A DNA stretch of 64,000 nucleotides from Ceratobasidium sp. AG-K (GCA_037039685.1 JAWNGF010000007.1:372001-436000); one strand, 5' to 3'. Numbered from the stretch's first letter, positions 11,248 through 22,978 are shown. Numbers and translations: made by a program. The notes: a model not told the origin generated them from the letters alone.

Positions 11248-12161
11248 GGTTATGCTGACTCTAGGGTCTCGGGCAAGTCCAACATTACATATTGTAATGT
11301 GACGGCCATGCACAAGCGACAAACGTTCCAGCACGTGATCATTTCGCACACTGGCCTGATACAAAACACGCAAGATCTCAGCGGGAAACAAATATATCAG
11401 CAAAGTGGTACCACATCGAATGCGCAGTGGCGTTATTTATCTACTGGTCAAATATCTAAGTAGGAATGGCTTTCCTTTCTGGTGAAAATTGGCCTGGAAG
11501 GCTTGATGCTTGGGCTTCCGGGTATTTCAAACCATGCTTGGTCAGCATGTGACCAAGCACCAGAGTGATGGGGGTCTATCACCAATGACATATAACAAAT
11601 AAGGTAAATACACAGGAGAGGTTAAATCTGATCTATTGGAATGTGTTTTGTCACCAAAATCCTCTGATGCTGGTGAGTGCTGGTTTGCTCATATGTACTT
11701 GCTTGGGTAGGGGAGCACTCAGGAGCACCTGAGTGGCTGTGCAATTGGTGCTCCTATACCTAAGCAAGCATGCACAAGCAAATTGGTGCTCACAAGCCCA
11801 AAAGAGAACTGGTGGATTTGCTTGAGTTGGGTGTGGCTTGATGCCTTGTCACCAAAATCCTCTGATGCTAACAAGCACCGGTTTGCTCATATGTGCTTGC
11901 TTGGGTAAATGAGCATTCAGGAGCACCCCAGTGGCTGTGCAATTGGTCCTCCTATACCCAAGCAAGCATGCACAAGCAAATCAGCACTCACAAGCCCAAA
12001 AGAGAACCAACGGATTTGCTTAAGCTCTTGAGGGTTCTGTGTGCCCATTGAGCAACCTCAGTGCCATCCTTCCCACTCATGTATGCATGGGTGAATTGGT
12101 GTGCTCAATGAATTTAACTGTTATAATTAAATAGTGTCAGCTTTGATTCACAAAAAAAGCC
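11248..12161. other. Intergenic with a tandem duplication
   Basis: No coding region. The middle is occupied by two head-to-tail copies of an about 198-base unit, listed separately. The rest is AT-rich and unremarkable. Confidence 0.5.
11649..12040. repeat. Two tandem copies of a 198-base unit
   Basis: TCACCAAAATCCTCTGATGC occurs at 11651 and again at 11849. Both are followed in the same order by GGTTTGCTCATATG, CTTGCTTGGGTA, GTGGCTGTGCAATTGG, AAGCAAGCATGCACAAGCAAAT and CACAAGCCCAAAAGAGAAC. The copies differ by scattered substitutions. Within each copy GCTTGCTTGGGTA and its complement TACCCAAGCAAGC face each other, so each unit can fold on itself. No coding potential. Confidence 0.85.
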
Positions 12162-12790
12162 TCAGGATATCACATACTGTTGCATGACTATTATTGGCAC
12201 CTCAACAAGTGCCTGCAAAGCGTTGTCATTTAGATTAGCAACCTGACTGGATTTGGGATATTGCCAATAGCACAATTTCGCATACTCCCAAACCTGCTCA
12301 ATTGGGTTAAGCTCACAGTGATATTTTGGTAGAAATATCACTTGACTCCCCAATGATTGGGCCAAGGTCTCAAGCATGGTTGGTGTACTGCTGTTTACCT
12401 GGATCAGATTGAATAATATCCGCCAACAGCAGCAGTTTGCTACTGCTGGGTCACACTTAAAGCTTTGCACTGTGCATTAAGGTGTGGTGCCTCAATTACC
12501 CTCTCAAAAAGGATTTGAATCATCCCTTTAAAATATCCAGGGTATTCTGGATGGTCATTGGGATAATAAAAGGTTTGTACTGATTCATTTGCAAAGGTGC
12601 TGTCCTCCATTTGTGGTTTGTTTGCCTCAATCATGTGTGGAAACTTTGTCATGTTGCAAGCGGATGGAGCTGTTGGGTGTTTTTGGGTATGTATTCATGC
12701 ATCATCATGCGCAAATATATGGTCATAGTCTGGGTACTTGTTCTGTGCTAGCTTCACAGCTCCTTCTAACTGCTCACAAATGTCCTCATT
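12162..12790 (-). pseudogene. IS630/Tc1-like DDE transposase, C-terminal relic
   Basis: Minus-strand remains of a DDE_3-type transposase. In order: NKYPDYDHIFAHDDA (first catalytic Asp region), then after a stop MTKFPHMIEANKP, PEYPGYFKGMIQILFER, then after a frameshift VIFLPKYHCELNPIEQVWEYAK (the block with the last acidic residue) and a C-terminal helix. A TGA right after HDDA stands where CGA would keep the frame. The 5' end is cut at 12790 by the LTR of element B1. A longer, also decayed relative lies at 55138-58990. Confidence 0.8.
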
Positions 12791-13750
12791 TGTCATGACC
12801 TGTCCCTCCTTCTGTCTCTGTTTGCGGTCTTGTGGCTTGTACCGGCACCTTAAGTGCCCTTTCTCTCCTCTTTGCCCTCTCCCTTGTTTAGTAAGGTGTA
12901 TGGATGTTGTGTCACCATGAGGCATATTGTCGTGAGCTAGCTCACTCCATCGGACTCGCCCATCGTCTTGCCCGCCTGTTTCCCTCTTTATGTTTTGTTT
13001 CCCGTTTCTGTTCGCCGCGTTGCCACCTTCTTGTGGTTATTCTTTTACATTGTGTAACGCGGCTGTGCTTTGTACGAGTCATGTCTGTTCGTACAGCATG
13101 ACTCACTTGGACACTCCTGACTGGCTGTTCTGTGTGACTCATGTGGCTGCGCCTTGTATGACTCGGCCACGTTCTGAATATATATAGAGGACCAACAAGC
13201 CTGGTAACCCCAGCTTGTTTTGTCTCGTCAAAACATTCCCTCTGAGTGACACTTAGAACCACCCCTACCCTCAAGAGCCTACAGACACTTAAGTGTGTTG
13301 CGGTTCAAGAGGTCACTTAGGTCTTAGTGCCGTCCACTCTCCATCGCGGCTTGTCTCATAGCCACCAAGAAGAAGCTTACGACACATATGACTCATGCTG
13401 TTTTTCTATTGGCTGGCCTGCACAGCCACTTTTATGACTTGGACTTTGACTCAGACCAGTGACTCATGTACTTACTATGACTCACCCATTCTCTGAGTAT
13501 ATATACTGGCTAGCAAGCATGGTCATCCCCAGCTTGCTTTGCCTTGTCAACTCTCCCTGCAGTGTGATCAGAGGCACTTGGCTACTTAGCCTTTAGCACA
13601 GCCACTTGGACTTAGGAGCTAGTGACTTGTACTGACAAGACTAGCATTTGTCCACCTTAGTGATAGAGTCTTAGAAGACTTATCACATATTGTTCCACAT
13701 CTCAAAGGCCATTAGCGGTCATCAACCATAGGCATTAGCAGGTTGCAACA
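12791..13750 (+). repeat. 5' LTR of element B1, interrupted by a solo A LTR
   Basis: Starts TGTCATGACC and ends GGTTGCAACA. Its partner in B2 (33539-34036) starts the same and ends GGTTGTGACA, so the ancestral ends were TGTCA..TGACA. Without the inserted solo LTR and its duplicated target it is 498 bases, the same as the B2 LTR. It contains a TATA box (TATATATA at 13498) and, 33 bases on, AGCTTGCTTTGC at 13531. Confidence 0.88.
12928..13384 (+). mobile_element. Solo LTR of family A inside the B1 LTR
   Basis: A 457-base LTR with ends TGTCGTGAGC..CTTACGACA, flanked on both sides by the 5-base direct repeat CATAT (12923-12927 and 13385-13389). It has no internal element sequence, so it is an LTR-LTR recombination product after insertion in B1's 5' LTR. 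It appears identical to the two LTRs of element A1 (18216-18672 and 24987-25443) as far as I compared them. TATA box TATATATA at 13179 and AGCTTGTTTTGT at 13212. Confidence 0.93.
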
Positions 13751-13752
13751 TT

Positions 13753-13764
13753 GCAAAGCAAGCT
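13753..13764 (+). promoter_or_regulatory. Putative self-priming primer-binding site of B1
   Basis: GCAAAGCAAGCT lies two bases after the LTR end and is the exact reverse complement of AGCTTGCTTTGC at 13531-13542, 33 bases after the start of the LTR TATA box. This fits a Tf1-type mechanism where the folded-back 5' end of the element RNA primes reverse transcription. Confidence 0.7.
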
Positions 13765-13805
13765 CTTAGTACGCTGAGCCACAAGAAAACAAAGTCACAT
13801 GACAA

Positions 13806-15975
13806 CATGGACAATCAATCCTCAAGTGTAGTGCCTTGACAGAGTGAGGCTCCAACAGCAACAATAGTCGAAATCCGATCAAACCCCTCAAGAGGAGCAA
13901 GGGAACGGGCAGGTGATTGGACGGCGCCACTTAGAAGTACCAGCCATGCATCAAGACCCCCTTCTACCAGCATCCCAGGAGGAATTGGCAACATTATTGA
14001 ACCATCAGGAACTCAAGAAGAAACCAGGACTTCAAACAAGCAAAGGTCCACCTCACCAACAATTTGAGTAGTTGAAAATCCAATCAACACACCACCACCA
14101 GCAGCTCCAGTCGTCACTCTCCATGGGGAAAGTGTGATTAGCCCTAGGGCTGTGCATGTGATTAGGATACCAGGACCACTTAGAAATGCAACTCCAGGAA
14201 CATCAAACACCGGGACAACAGGGACTAGACGTCCTTTAGCATTTCCTGACTTTGGAATGCAATTTCCACCATTGATAGCTACCCCTGCATCCATGCCACC
14301 ACTAGTAGAAGTCCCTAGGACTCACAGTGCCCTGAGCGTGCCATCAACCTTCCAATCACAAGGAAGCGTTGAGTCAATTTCACAGGATGAAGGACTGAGA
14401 CAAGAACAACTGATGGAAAATATGGAAGGGAATCAAATCCAAGCCCTGGAAAGGATCTTCAACACCCTTCAGGTCCAATATCAACAGGAAAATGCAGTCC
14501 AGGCCCTTAGAATCAAAGGATTGGAACGACGATGGGATCTACAAACCCAAGATACAACAAACATGATGCAGCAAATTGAGCGCATTGCTTCTAGAACAGA
14601 AGATGGAGTCAACACTTTCTATGAAAGGCTTAGGAATGTGGATTGCGTTCAACAGCAAATCCTTGAAGTCTTTGAACGATCAGTTGAAAATTCCGAACAA
14701 ATCAACAATAGGTTGAACAATTTTGATCTCCTGATGAACCAAACCTTACAGGGACAAACCCAGCGTATTACATGCATTGAAGAAACCCTAGGAAGGATGG
14801 CGGAAGGAATGAGAAACATGACCATCACCCTTGGAAGGATCAATGAGGAAGTCACTGATGGATTCCAGGACCAAACCACTAGGATGCAAGAAGTCCACCT
14901 ACAAACCAGGGAAACGTTTGATCTCCTTGAGCAAATTGGTGCTGATGCCCAAGCAGAATCCAAACACCAAAGGAAGGAATCATGACGTACCTCTGTTGAT
15001 ATCCCACAACAAAGACAGCCACCTCCACATCTGCCACAAGGACAACAATCACCCTTGTTTGAAATACAAGGGCAATCTGGGTATCAAATCAGGGATGAAG
15101 GAAGAACCTTTATCATCCAAACAAATCAAGGAGGCAATGGAGGAAACTCAGGACCACGCATCAAAATGCCAAAGGCCTTCGAAGGAACCAGGGGAACCGC
15201 AGCCAAAACCTTCCTTGCAAGAATGAAGGCCTATTTTTGTCTGAACCCTACCCAGTATGACATGGATGAACAGTGCATTATTGCAATTTTGATGAACATG
15301 GCAGAAGGACCTGCTGGAAATTGGGCACAACCAGTTCTGAACAGATACAACAACAATCTAGACCATCCATGGCTTGACTCATGGGAAGCTTTCCAAGAAG
15401 CTTACAACAGACAATGGAGCCACCCCAGCAAGAAAGTTCAAGCTGAACAAGGGATCCAACGACTTTACCAAAACAAGAGCATATTGGAATACGTCTCTGA
15501 CTTCAGACTTCTTTCCCAAGAACTCAACTGGAACGACATGGCCCTAGTGGCATGATTCAGACAGGGGCTGAACCGCTTCATCAAGGCAGAACTTGTTTGT
15601 GAAGAACTCAGGGACAGAGCAGGAGCAGAACAGCAAGATCTTGAAGGATGGATCAATATCGCCCTGCAAGTGGAGGAAATCAACAAACTGACCAATCCGG
15701 TTAGCACAAGGAAGAAGAACAAACAACCAGCTCAAGCGGAAGGTTCCAGAACCCAGAAAATCAAAGGGGACCTGGTCCCAAAAGAAGAGAAGAAACACCG
15801 AAAGGAAAACAACCTCTGCATCAAATGTGGGGAAGCAGGGCACAATCTTGCTGACTGCACAGAGGAGTGGGCCTACAAGGACAAAGGAAAGAAGCCTGTG
15901 AAAGGAAAAGCCACTGAACTCAAAGTTGAGAAAGTGAATGAGAACGGATCCACCAATTCCAAATCAGAAAACTAG
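13806..15975 (+). pseudogene. B1 gag, interrupted
   Basis: Gag-type protein beginning probably at ATG 13806 (an early stop and a frame change follow). A long open stretch starts by 14134. It has a coiled-coil-rich N-terminal half (about 14400-14960), then a Gag core (IKMPKAFEGTRGTAAKTFL..WDSWEAF-type block) and a zinc knuckle CIKCGEAGHNLADC (C-x2-C-x4-H-x4-C). Two in-frame TGA codons (about 14983 and 15553) stand where arginine CGA would be expected. All segments from 14134 to 15975 are in one frame. Confidence 0.85.
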
Positions 15976-18215
15976 ATGGGCATCTCTCCACCATGTGTGA
16001 AGATGCCCCAATACCCTCTCTGCAAAATGTATACTATTGCAAGGCTACAAATGAAACACCCATGGTATACACAACTGCAGAAGGAATCACAGAAAAAATC
16101 TCAACTCTCATCAACTCCAGCTTGTCTAGAAACTTCATCAACCTGAACTTTGCCAAGAAAAACAATATCCCTTTGACCAAGTTACAAAGCCCCAGAAGCA
16201 TCAAAACCATTGACGGAAAAACACAAAAGGATCAGATCTGGTTCAGGTGCAAGCTGAAATTTGATCTAGAAGGAAGGACTTTCTACCAAAGATTCTATGT
16301 CATGAACACTGGCACACAACCCATGATTTTAGGAATGCCATGGCTGAAGGAGACCAACCCTGAGATATCCTGGTCCCCCTTTGCTATCAAATGGAAAACA
16401 GAAGATCCCCTTATCGCCAAAGCAGGACTACTTCAGGAGCTACCAAGAGAACTTGAAGAATTCAAGGATGTCTTCGATGAAGAAAAATACGACAAACTGC
16501 CTGAACACAGAGAATGGGATTGTAGGATCGACTTCTATGACAACAATCAGCTTCCAAAACCAAGAAAGGCCTACCCTCTGTCACCAAGGGAAAGAGACGC
16601 AACAAAGGAATACATTGAGAACAAACTCCAGTCAGGACGTATCAGACCCAGCAAGTCTCCCCTAGCTGCAAGCCTTTTCTTTGTCAAAAAAGCCCTGAAG
16701 GAAGGACAAACCATCCCTGACCTACGTCCTGTTGTTGACTACAGAGGAGCAAACAAAGAAACCATCCCGGACCGCTACCCTATTCCTCTTCTTGAACAAC
16801 TACTAGAGATAGTCAAGAAGACTGGAGAAAGTTCAAAGGAAGAGCTTTTCATCACTTCACTTGATCTGAAGAATGGCTTTTGGAATGTCAGAATCAGAGA
16901 AGGAGACGAATGGAAGACAGCATTTATCACCTCAGAAGGGCTATTTGAATACACCGTGATGGCCTTTGGTCTCAAGAATGCACTGTCTACTTTCCAAAGA
17001 ATGATGGACCACATCTTCAGGGACATGATTGGGGTGAAGATTGTGATCTACATCAATGACATCCTTATTATTTCCCAAGGAAGAGATCAACACACCATAG
17101 ATATCAAGGAAGTCTTGCAAAGATTGAGGAAGAACAACCTCTTTGGAAACCTGAAGAAATGTACCTTCTATGGAAAAAGGGCCAACTGGGTTGGGTTTGT
17201 TGTCAATGAGGATGGCATTTCTATGAACAAAGACAAGATCAAAACTATCCAAGAATGGCCCACTCCCAAAACCTTGAAACAACTACAGGCGTTCATTGGT
17301 TTCTGCAACTTCTATAGAAGATTTGTGGTGGCCTTCTCCTCAATTGTCAAACCCCTGACTCATTTGACAAGAAAGGACAGGAAATGGGAATGGAACTCAG
17401 AACACCAGGAAGCCTTCAACTCCCTGAAAGATGTCATATCAAGAGAACCAGTGCTTGCACATCCTGACAAATCAAAGCAGTACTTCCTTGAGACAGATGC
17501 CTCAGGGGTTGCAATGGGGGCTATTCTTAGCCAACGGCAAAAGGACGGATACTTACACCCAGTAGGGTTCTCTCAAAAAGCTTCAAGGAAGCAGAGCTGA
17601 ATTACAACACGCATGACAAAGAGCTTGTTGCTATCATAGAAGCATTACAACACTGGCGCATCCACCTTGAAGGAACAAAGGAACCAATAGTGATCTACAA
17701 AGATCACAAAAATCTTACTTACTGGCAGAAGGCCAGCACCTTCAACCAATGACACAACAGATGGCTCCTCATGCTGGCAAGCTACAATTTCGAGATCCAC
17801 TACAGACCTGGCAAAATGTCAGAAAAACCAGACATCCTTTCAAGAAGAAGCGATCACAACAATATTGCCTCTGCGGAACAAGTGATGATCTCTGTCAAAA
17901 ACTTCAAAGGTTTCTCAGCCCTGATGAGCAACAACATTATTGCAGAGATCAAAGAAGCTCTGGAGGAGGATGAAAGCCTGGAGACCCTGATCAAAAGCAC
18001 CAAAGGAAAGGAAGACCTACCACCCTCTGTGAAAAAACAGTTCAAGGACTACAAAATGAGTGAAGATCTCCTCTGGTATCAAGGGAGAATTGTTGTCCCT
18101 GACAAAAAAGACATCAAACTGAAGCTTCTCAAACTCTAACACAACTCACCCATTGTGGGTCACCAAGGACAAGCCAGAACCCTAGAACTCATTTCTAGAA
18201 ACTACTACTGGCCAG
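15948..18215 (+). pseudogene. B1 pol (protease, RT, RNase H, start of integrase)
   Basis: Pol lies in the -1 frame relative to gag. The protease active site reads LINSSLS in place of LIDSGAS (16113-16121), so the catalytic aspartate is gone. The RT palm has LDLKNGFWNVRI and FEYTVMAFGLKNA, but the YIDD box reads YIND (17049-17060). RNase H follows (FLETDASGVAMGAIL), with a frameshift near 17597, a stop in the FNQxHNRW block, and a stop near 18138. The sequence ends in the integrase zinc domain at ISRNYYWP. Confidence 0.88.
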
Positions 18216-18672
18216 TGTCGTAAGCTTCTTCTTGGTGGCTATGAGACAAGCCGCGATGGAGAGTGGACGGCACTAAGACCTAAGTGACCTCTTGAACCGC
18301 AACACACTTAAGTGTCTGTAGGCTCTTGAGGGTAGGGGTGGTTCTAAGTGTCACTCAGAGGGAATGTTTTGACGAGACAAAACAAGCTGGGGTTACCAGG
18401 CTTGTTGGTCCTCTATATATATTCAGAACGTGGCCGAGTCATACAAGGCGCAGCCACATGAGTCACACAGAACAGCCAGTCAGGAGTGTCCAAGTGAGTC
18501 ATGCTGTACGAACAGACATGACTCGTACAAAGCACAGCCGCGTTACACAATGTAAAAGAATAACCACAAGAAGGTGGCAACGCGGCGAACAGAAACGGGA
18601 AACAAAACATAAAGAGGGAAACAGGCGGGCAAGACGGTGGGCGAGTCCGATGGAGTGAGCTAGCTCACGACA
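18216..18672 (-). repeat. 3' LTR of element A1
   Basis: In element orientation it begins TGTCGTGAGC at 18672 and ends CTTACGACA at 18216. Same length and, as far as compared, same sequence as the LTR at 24987-25443 and the solo LTR at 12928. Confidence 0.93.
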
Positions 18673-18691
18673 TTACTCCCCCTTAAGAGAC
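18673..18691 (-). promoter_or_regulatory. Polypurine tract of A1
   Basis: In element orientation the LTR is preceded by CTTAAGGGGGAGTAA. The A2 copy has CTTAAGGGGGGAGTAA at the same place (31309-31324). It would prime plus-strand DNA synthesis. Confidence 0.7.
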
Positions 18692-18714
18692 CATTTAGGG
18701 GACCTGGATGGGCT

Positions 18715-19479
18715 CTACTGGATCCCACAATCCTTGCCTTTTGCGAGCATGTACTCCTCCAGTCCTTCGTCCTCCTCCAAGGTTAGGTCGATCGGATTGA
18801 AGGCGGTATTGCCTGGTTCGTCCGAGAATTTCTCCCATTCCTCCCAGGTCTCCTCCTTTGTCCAGTCCGCCTTGGCCCAGTCCAAAACCCTTTCCTGAAC
18901 CTCCACAAAATCCTTGTCCCACTGGCGTACATCGGGCTCCGCCTCCTTCCATGCCGACACATCAGTCTCCTCCTTCTTCCACCAGAAGGGCTCCCAGTCA
19001 ATTTTCTCTTTCTGGTATCGGCCCCTCTCCATCCTCCAGTCGCTCAGGTCCTTCTCGTAGTTGGCGTCCCAAGCGTCGTTCCATCTAGGCCGAAGCGTTG
19101 GCTGCCTTCCGTTGTACCCGGGTACCCATTTGCTCGAGTACGCTCCCTCTTGTCCCCATTCCACCACCCCGAGCATGTGGGTGGAGAGGAGGACGACCTC
19201 GGAGACCTGGAAAGCCGCGCACCCTTGGCAGACGTATATGTCCTTCCGTAGGAGTTGCATGCGTGTCGGCCACTTCTTTCCGACCCATTGGAACTCCCCC
19301 AGGTCCGAGTGCAGGACGTCATCCGACGCCCTAAAGTGCATCCTTCCCGAGCTTTGTTGGGACCTCTTAAAAACGTAGAGTGCGGCCCCGGAGTCGAGGA
19401 TTCTTGCCGTGGCAAAAGCAGGTCCTTCGAGGACGCGGACGAGGTTGTTGGTAATGGTAGCACGGGTGACGGCAGGCAT
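18715..19479 (-). CDS. A1 third ORF, unknown function, D-S-G-A motif
   Basis: A 254-residue ORF downstream of pol, starting MPAVTRATITNNLVRV. It overlaps the last 436 bases of the pol reading frame in a different frame. The same 254-codon ORF is present in A2 (30515-31279) with most residues conserved, so it is a real coding region of the family. Visible features are ARILDSGAALYVF near residues 22-35 (A2: ILDTGATLYVF), reminiscent of a retropepsin D-T/S-G-A active site, a later hydrophobic-Gly THMLGVV, a CxxC pair (VCQGCAAF), and many Trp in the C-terminal half (DWRMERGRYQ, PFWW). No signal peptide or membrane segment, so not an obvious envelope gene. I do not recognise a family. Confidence 0.75.
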   Translation of the reverse strand: MPAVTRATITNNLVRVLEGPAFATARILDSGAALYVFKRSQQSSGRMHFRASDDVLHSDLGEFQWVGKKWPTRMQLLRKDIYVCQGCAAFQVSEVVLLSTHMLGVVEWGQEGAYSSKWVPGYNGRQPTLRPRWNDAWDANYEKDLSDWRMERGRYQKEKIDWEPFWWKKEETDVSAWKEAEPDVRQWDKDFVEVQERVLDWAKADWTKEETWEEWEKFSDEPGNTAFNPIDLTLEEDEGLEEYMLAKGKDCGIQ

Positions 19480-22400
19480 TTTAGAGTGCAGAAGAGGTTT
19501 AGTGAGTAGAGCGGGGAGCAAAGATTGGAGTAGTTGCAAGTTTTGCAGTTGACACTACTCGCCTCGCCCCCTCTGCCTTTTATCTTTCCTAGAGCGTAGT
19601 TAGATGGCGTGGGAGCTTCGGGGTGTTGGCGTAGAAGGTCCTTGATGACTTTTGAAAGGTGGCCAAAATCTTCCGCCCTTTGTTCTGTGTCTTCCTCACT
19701 TCCATAGCCCTTCCATCTGACCCTGTAAAAAAGTCCGTCCTTTGTCTCCTTCCAGTCCAAAATCTTCTCTACTTCGTATTCCTCTTCTCCTTCTTCTGTT
19801 ATGACCGGCGGTGGTCGGGGTTGGTTCCGGCTGAACTCTGTGTCTTCTTTGTAAGGGCTGAGCAAATCGATGTGGAAAACAGGGTGCACCCTCATTGTTG
19901 CCGGTAAAGTGAGTTCATAAGCGTGTGACCCTACTTTTTGTTTCACAACAAACGGCCCGTGTTTCTTGTTATCCAGCTTTTTTGAGGGTCTTTTTGTTTG
20001 AATGTTTTTTCCCAAAAGCCATACTAGATCTCCCTCCCTGTATTCGTTCCTTGGTTCTTCTTCTGGGAGCCTTTGGCTTTCCATCGACGCAATCGCTTCG
20101 TCGTGGATTTTTCGCCATTTTTCCGTGATGTTGTTTGCTTCCGGAACCGTTGAATCTTCTGCAGAGATGTTCCACAGTGGTTCCCTGCCGTAAATAATTT
20201 CGAAAGGGGAACTACCTGTTACGCGGTGTCTCTGTAGATTATAGCTGAACTCCGCAATCGGTAATAAGTCCGCCCAATCGTCTTGCCGGTGGTTGACGAA
20301 TGATCGTAGCCAGCCTTCCATCCATTGATTGATTCTCTCTGTTATTCCATCTGTTTGGGGGTGGAAGGCAGTGCTGAAGCCTGGGCTAGTTCCGATTTTC
20401 TCGTAAATGGCCTTCATAAGTTTGGAATTGAAGGTAGTCCCTCGGTCTGAGATCGTGCTTTTTGGAAAACCGTGCAGTTTCCAAACATTTGTGATAAAAA
20501 GACTTGCAAGGTCGCTTGCCGTGTGAGATTCTTTGCAGGGTATGAAGTGCGCCATTCTTGAGAATCGGTCCACTACTACTAAGATGCTATCCGATCCTCT
20601 GGATTTTGGTAACTTCACTACGAAGTCGAACGCTATGTCTTCCCATGGTCCTCTTGGAATTTCCAGAGGTTTGATCGGGACTATTGACTTCGATCCCTTT
20701 GTCCGTTGGCAGGTCTCGCAGGATTCCACGTATCTGTTTATACTCTGCTTCATTCCTGGCCAGAAGTATCTTCTTGATATGAGTTCCAGTGTTCTAGCCT
20801 GTCCTTGATGTCCTGCGATTTTTGAGTCATGATGACTTCGCATGATGGCCAGTCTGGATTCCTTATCATCTGGTACGTAGATCCTTCCCTTGAACCATAA
20901 TAGTCCCTCCTTGAAATCATAATCCTTTGCGCTGTGTTGAAGGGTTTTTGGTAACGTTTTCTTCGACTTGCAGATTTCTTTGATTTGTGCCAATCCTTCA
21001 TCAGTTTCCTGAGCCTCCTTGATAGTCTCTATGATGTTTGTGTCTACTTGTCCCATAAATCCTTTGAACCTTTCGACAGATATCATAACTTGTTCCGCCG
21101 TCGGGATATCTTCATGGTCTGATCGTCTTGACAACAGGTCCGGTTTTGATGACAGGATGCCAGGGCGGTAAATGATGTCAAAGTTATAGGAAGCGAGCAA
21201 TTGGTGCCATCTTGCGTGTCGACGGTTGAACGTTCTTGCCTCCTTCCAGAATTGTAGGTTCCTATGATCGGTGTAGATGGTGATAGGGTCCCTCGTTCCT
21301 TCAAGGTAAAGCCTCCAATGTGTTAAAGACTCTATGATGGCCATAAGTTCCTTATCGTGGACGTCGTAGTTGAGCTGAGCCTCGTTGAAGGATTTTGAAA
21401 GAAAAGCAATAGGGTGTAGGTAGCCGTCATCTTGCCTCTGTGACAGGATTGCTCCCATTGCTACTCCACTTGCGTCTGTTTCCAAGAAGAAGGGTTTGTC
21501 AGGGTTTGGATGGCGAAGAGTGGGTTCCTTGCTGATTTCCGCTTTCAAGGCTTCAAATGCTTCCTGCTGCTCGTTTCCCCATTCCCACTTGTTCTCCTTT
21601 CTTGTTAAGGTTGTCAGGGGTTTTGCTAAGCGGCTGAAATTCGGTACAAATCTTCGGTAGAAATTCGCGAATCCTAGGAATGCTTGGACTTGCTTGACCG
21701 TTTTTGGCTCTTTCCACTCCTTTATAGCCTTTACCTTTTCCTCCTCCATTGAGATGCCTGAATCGCTGATCCCAAGTCCAGTATACGTTAATTTGGTGAC
21801 GAAGAATTCGCATTTTGGAAGTTTTGCGAAAAGATTTTCCTCCAGTAAGATCTTCAGTACTCTTCTGACATCCACTGTATGTTGGCTTCTATCCTTGGAG
21901 AAGACCAGGATGTCGTCAATGTAAACAATGACACATACGTCGATGAGATCATGGAAAATGTGATTCATATATCTTTGGAAGATGGCGGGCGCGTTTTTTA
22001 GTCCAAAAGGCATGACGACGTATTCGAAGAGTCCTTCTTTTGTTCTGAAAGCTGTCTTCCATTCGTCGCCTTCCCTAATTCTGATATTGTTAAAACCCAT
22101 GCGTAAATCAATCTTGGAGAAGATCTTCGCGTCCTTGATTTTATCCAGGAGGTCTTCCATTAGGGGCATTGGGAATCTATCGTCCTTTGTAATGGCGTTT
22201 ACTCCTCTGAGGTCTTGAACCAGTCGTAGCTGGCGAACTGCCCCTGGATTTTTTGGATCAATAGGTTTTTTAACAAAGAAGCAAGGTGATGCAATCGGTG
22301 ATTTGCTTGGTCGGATTTTCCCTGCTGCGATCTCTTCATCCAGATATTCTCTTAGCGCAATAGATTCCGCTGGAGAGAGCGGGATTGGTCTGGCCGGTTT

Positions 22401-22978
22401 TGGAAGTTCGGCTCCTTCCTTGAAATCAATGGCGCAGTCGTATGGTCGATGATCTGGGATTCTTTTGAATTTCTCTTCACTGAAGACATCGGCAAATTCT
22501 TTGAACTCTTCGGGAAGGTTGTCTATTGAGGCTGTTCTGGCTTGGATGGGTTCTGGCTTCCATGATATGTGCTTCGTTTTCCAATCGATGACCGGGTTTG
22601 CTTCTTCTAACCATTCTAGTCCTAGGATAAGTTTAGTTTCCCCAGTAGGCATAGCGAAGAGGGTTTATTTAAACGTCCTTCCTTCCACTTCTAGTTCCAG
22701 CCTAGCTTTGAAGCGTATTTGGTGAGAAAGTTCCTTTCCCTGGATGCCGATTACTTTTTTCGGAGTGGGTAGTTCCATGAGTGGGATGTTGTTGGATCAA
22801 GCCCAAGAGATGTCCATGAAGTTCTTTGATGCTCCAGAGTCGATGAGGGTTGGGATAGGTTCTGTGATTCCGGCAACGTTTGCGTAAACAATGGTTGACT
22901 CATTTGTTGCTCTAAAGTACATTGTCTCTGTTGCCGGTTTTTTGGTCTCTCCACACACAGTTAGAGGGAGACCCCTTC
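19044..22978 (-). pseudogene. A1 pol with chromodomain, two stop codons
   Basis: Domains in order: retropepsin (TLIDSGASKNF, active Asp present, then LILGLEWLEE), reverse transcriptase (FSKIDLRMGFNNIRI, MPFGLKNAPAIFQ, intact YIDD near 21918), RNase H (FFLETDASGVAMGAIL), integrase with HHCC zinc domain (HQGQARTLELISRRYFWPG, then CETCQRTKG) and a D,D,E core (FDFVVKLPKS, SDRGTTFNSK, FHPQTDGITERINQW). A chromodomain follows (EYEVEKILDWKETKDGLFYRVRWKGYG). Pol is in the -1 frame relative to gag. Premature TGA (22797) and TAA (22665) lie between protease and RT. TGA stands for the Arg of A2's WARSN, TAA for the Gln of A2's SFRQN. Downstream of 22652 the frame stays open to 19044 and beyond the start of the third ORF. 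Confidence 0.92.

Larger units (their letters stand above)
12791..18215 (+). mobile_element. Ty3/Gypsy element B1, 3'-truncated and decayed
   Basis: Plus-strand LTR retrotransposon with 5' LTR, gag, protease, RT, RNase H and the start of integrase. It ends abruptly at 18215 inside the integrase zinc-finger region (..ISRNYYWPV), where the LTR of element A1 begins. No 3' LTR in this orientation is found. Several in-frame stops, at least one frameshift near 17597 and lost catalytic residues show it is dead. B2 (25444-26295 plus 31783-34036, minus strand) is a second copy of the same family. Confidence 0.9.

Noticed and set aside
11649..12040. CRISPR-like or satellite array
   Set aside because: Only two copies of one unit and no spacers. 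It is a simple tandem duplication in a eukaryotic genome.
12942..13274. Repeated 110-codon open frame starting MRVGVVLSV, present three times
   Set aside because: It lies entirely within the 457-base family A LTR and recurs only because the LTR recurs (also 18326-18658 and 25097-25429). It covers the TATA box and has no coding signature.
18715..19479. Third ORF as an envelope gene
   Set aside because: No signal peptide, no membrane-spanning segment and no cleavage or fusion motif visible.
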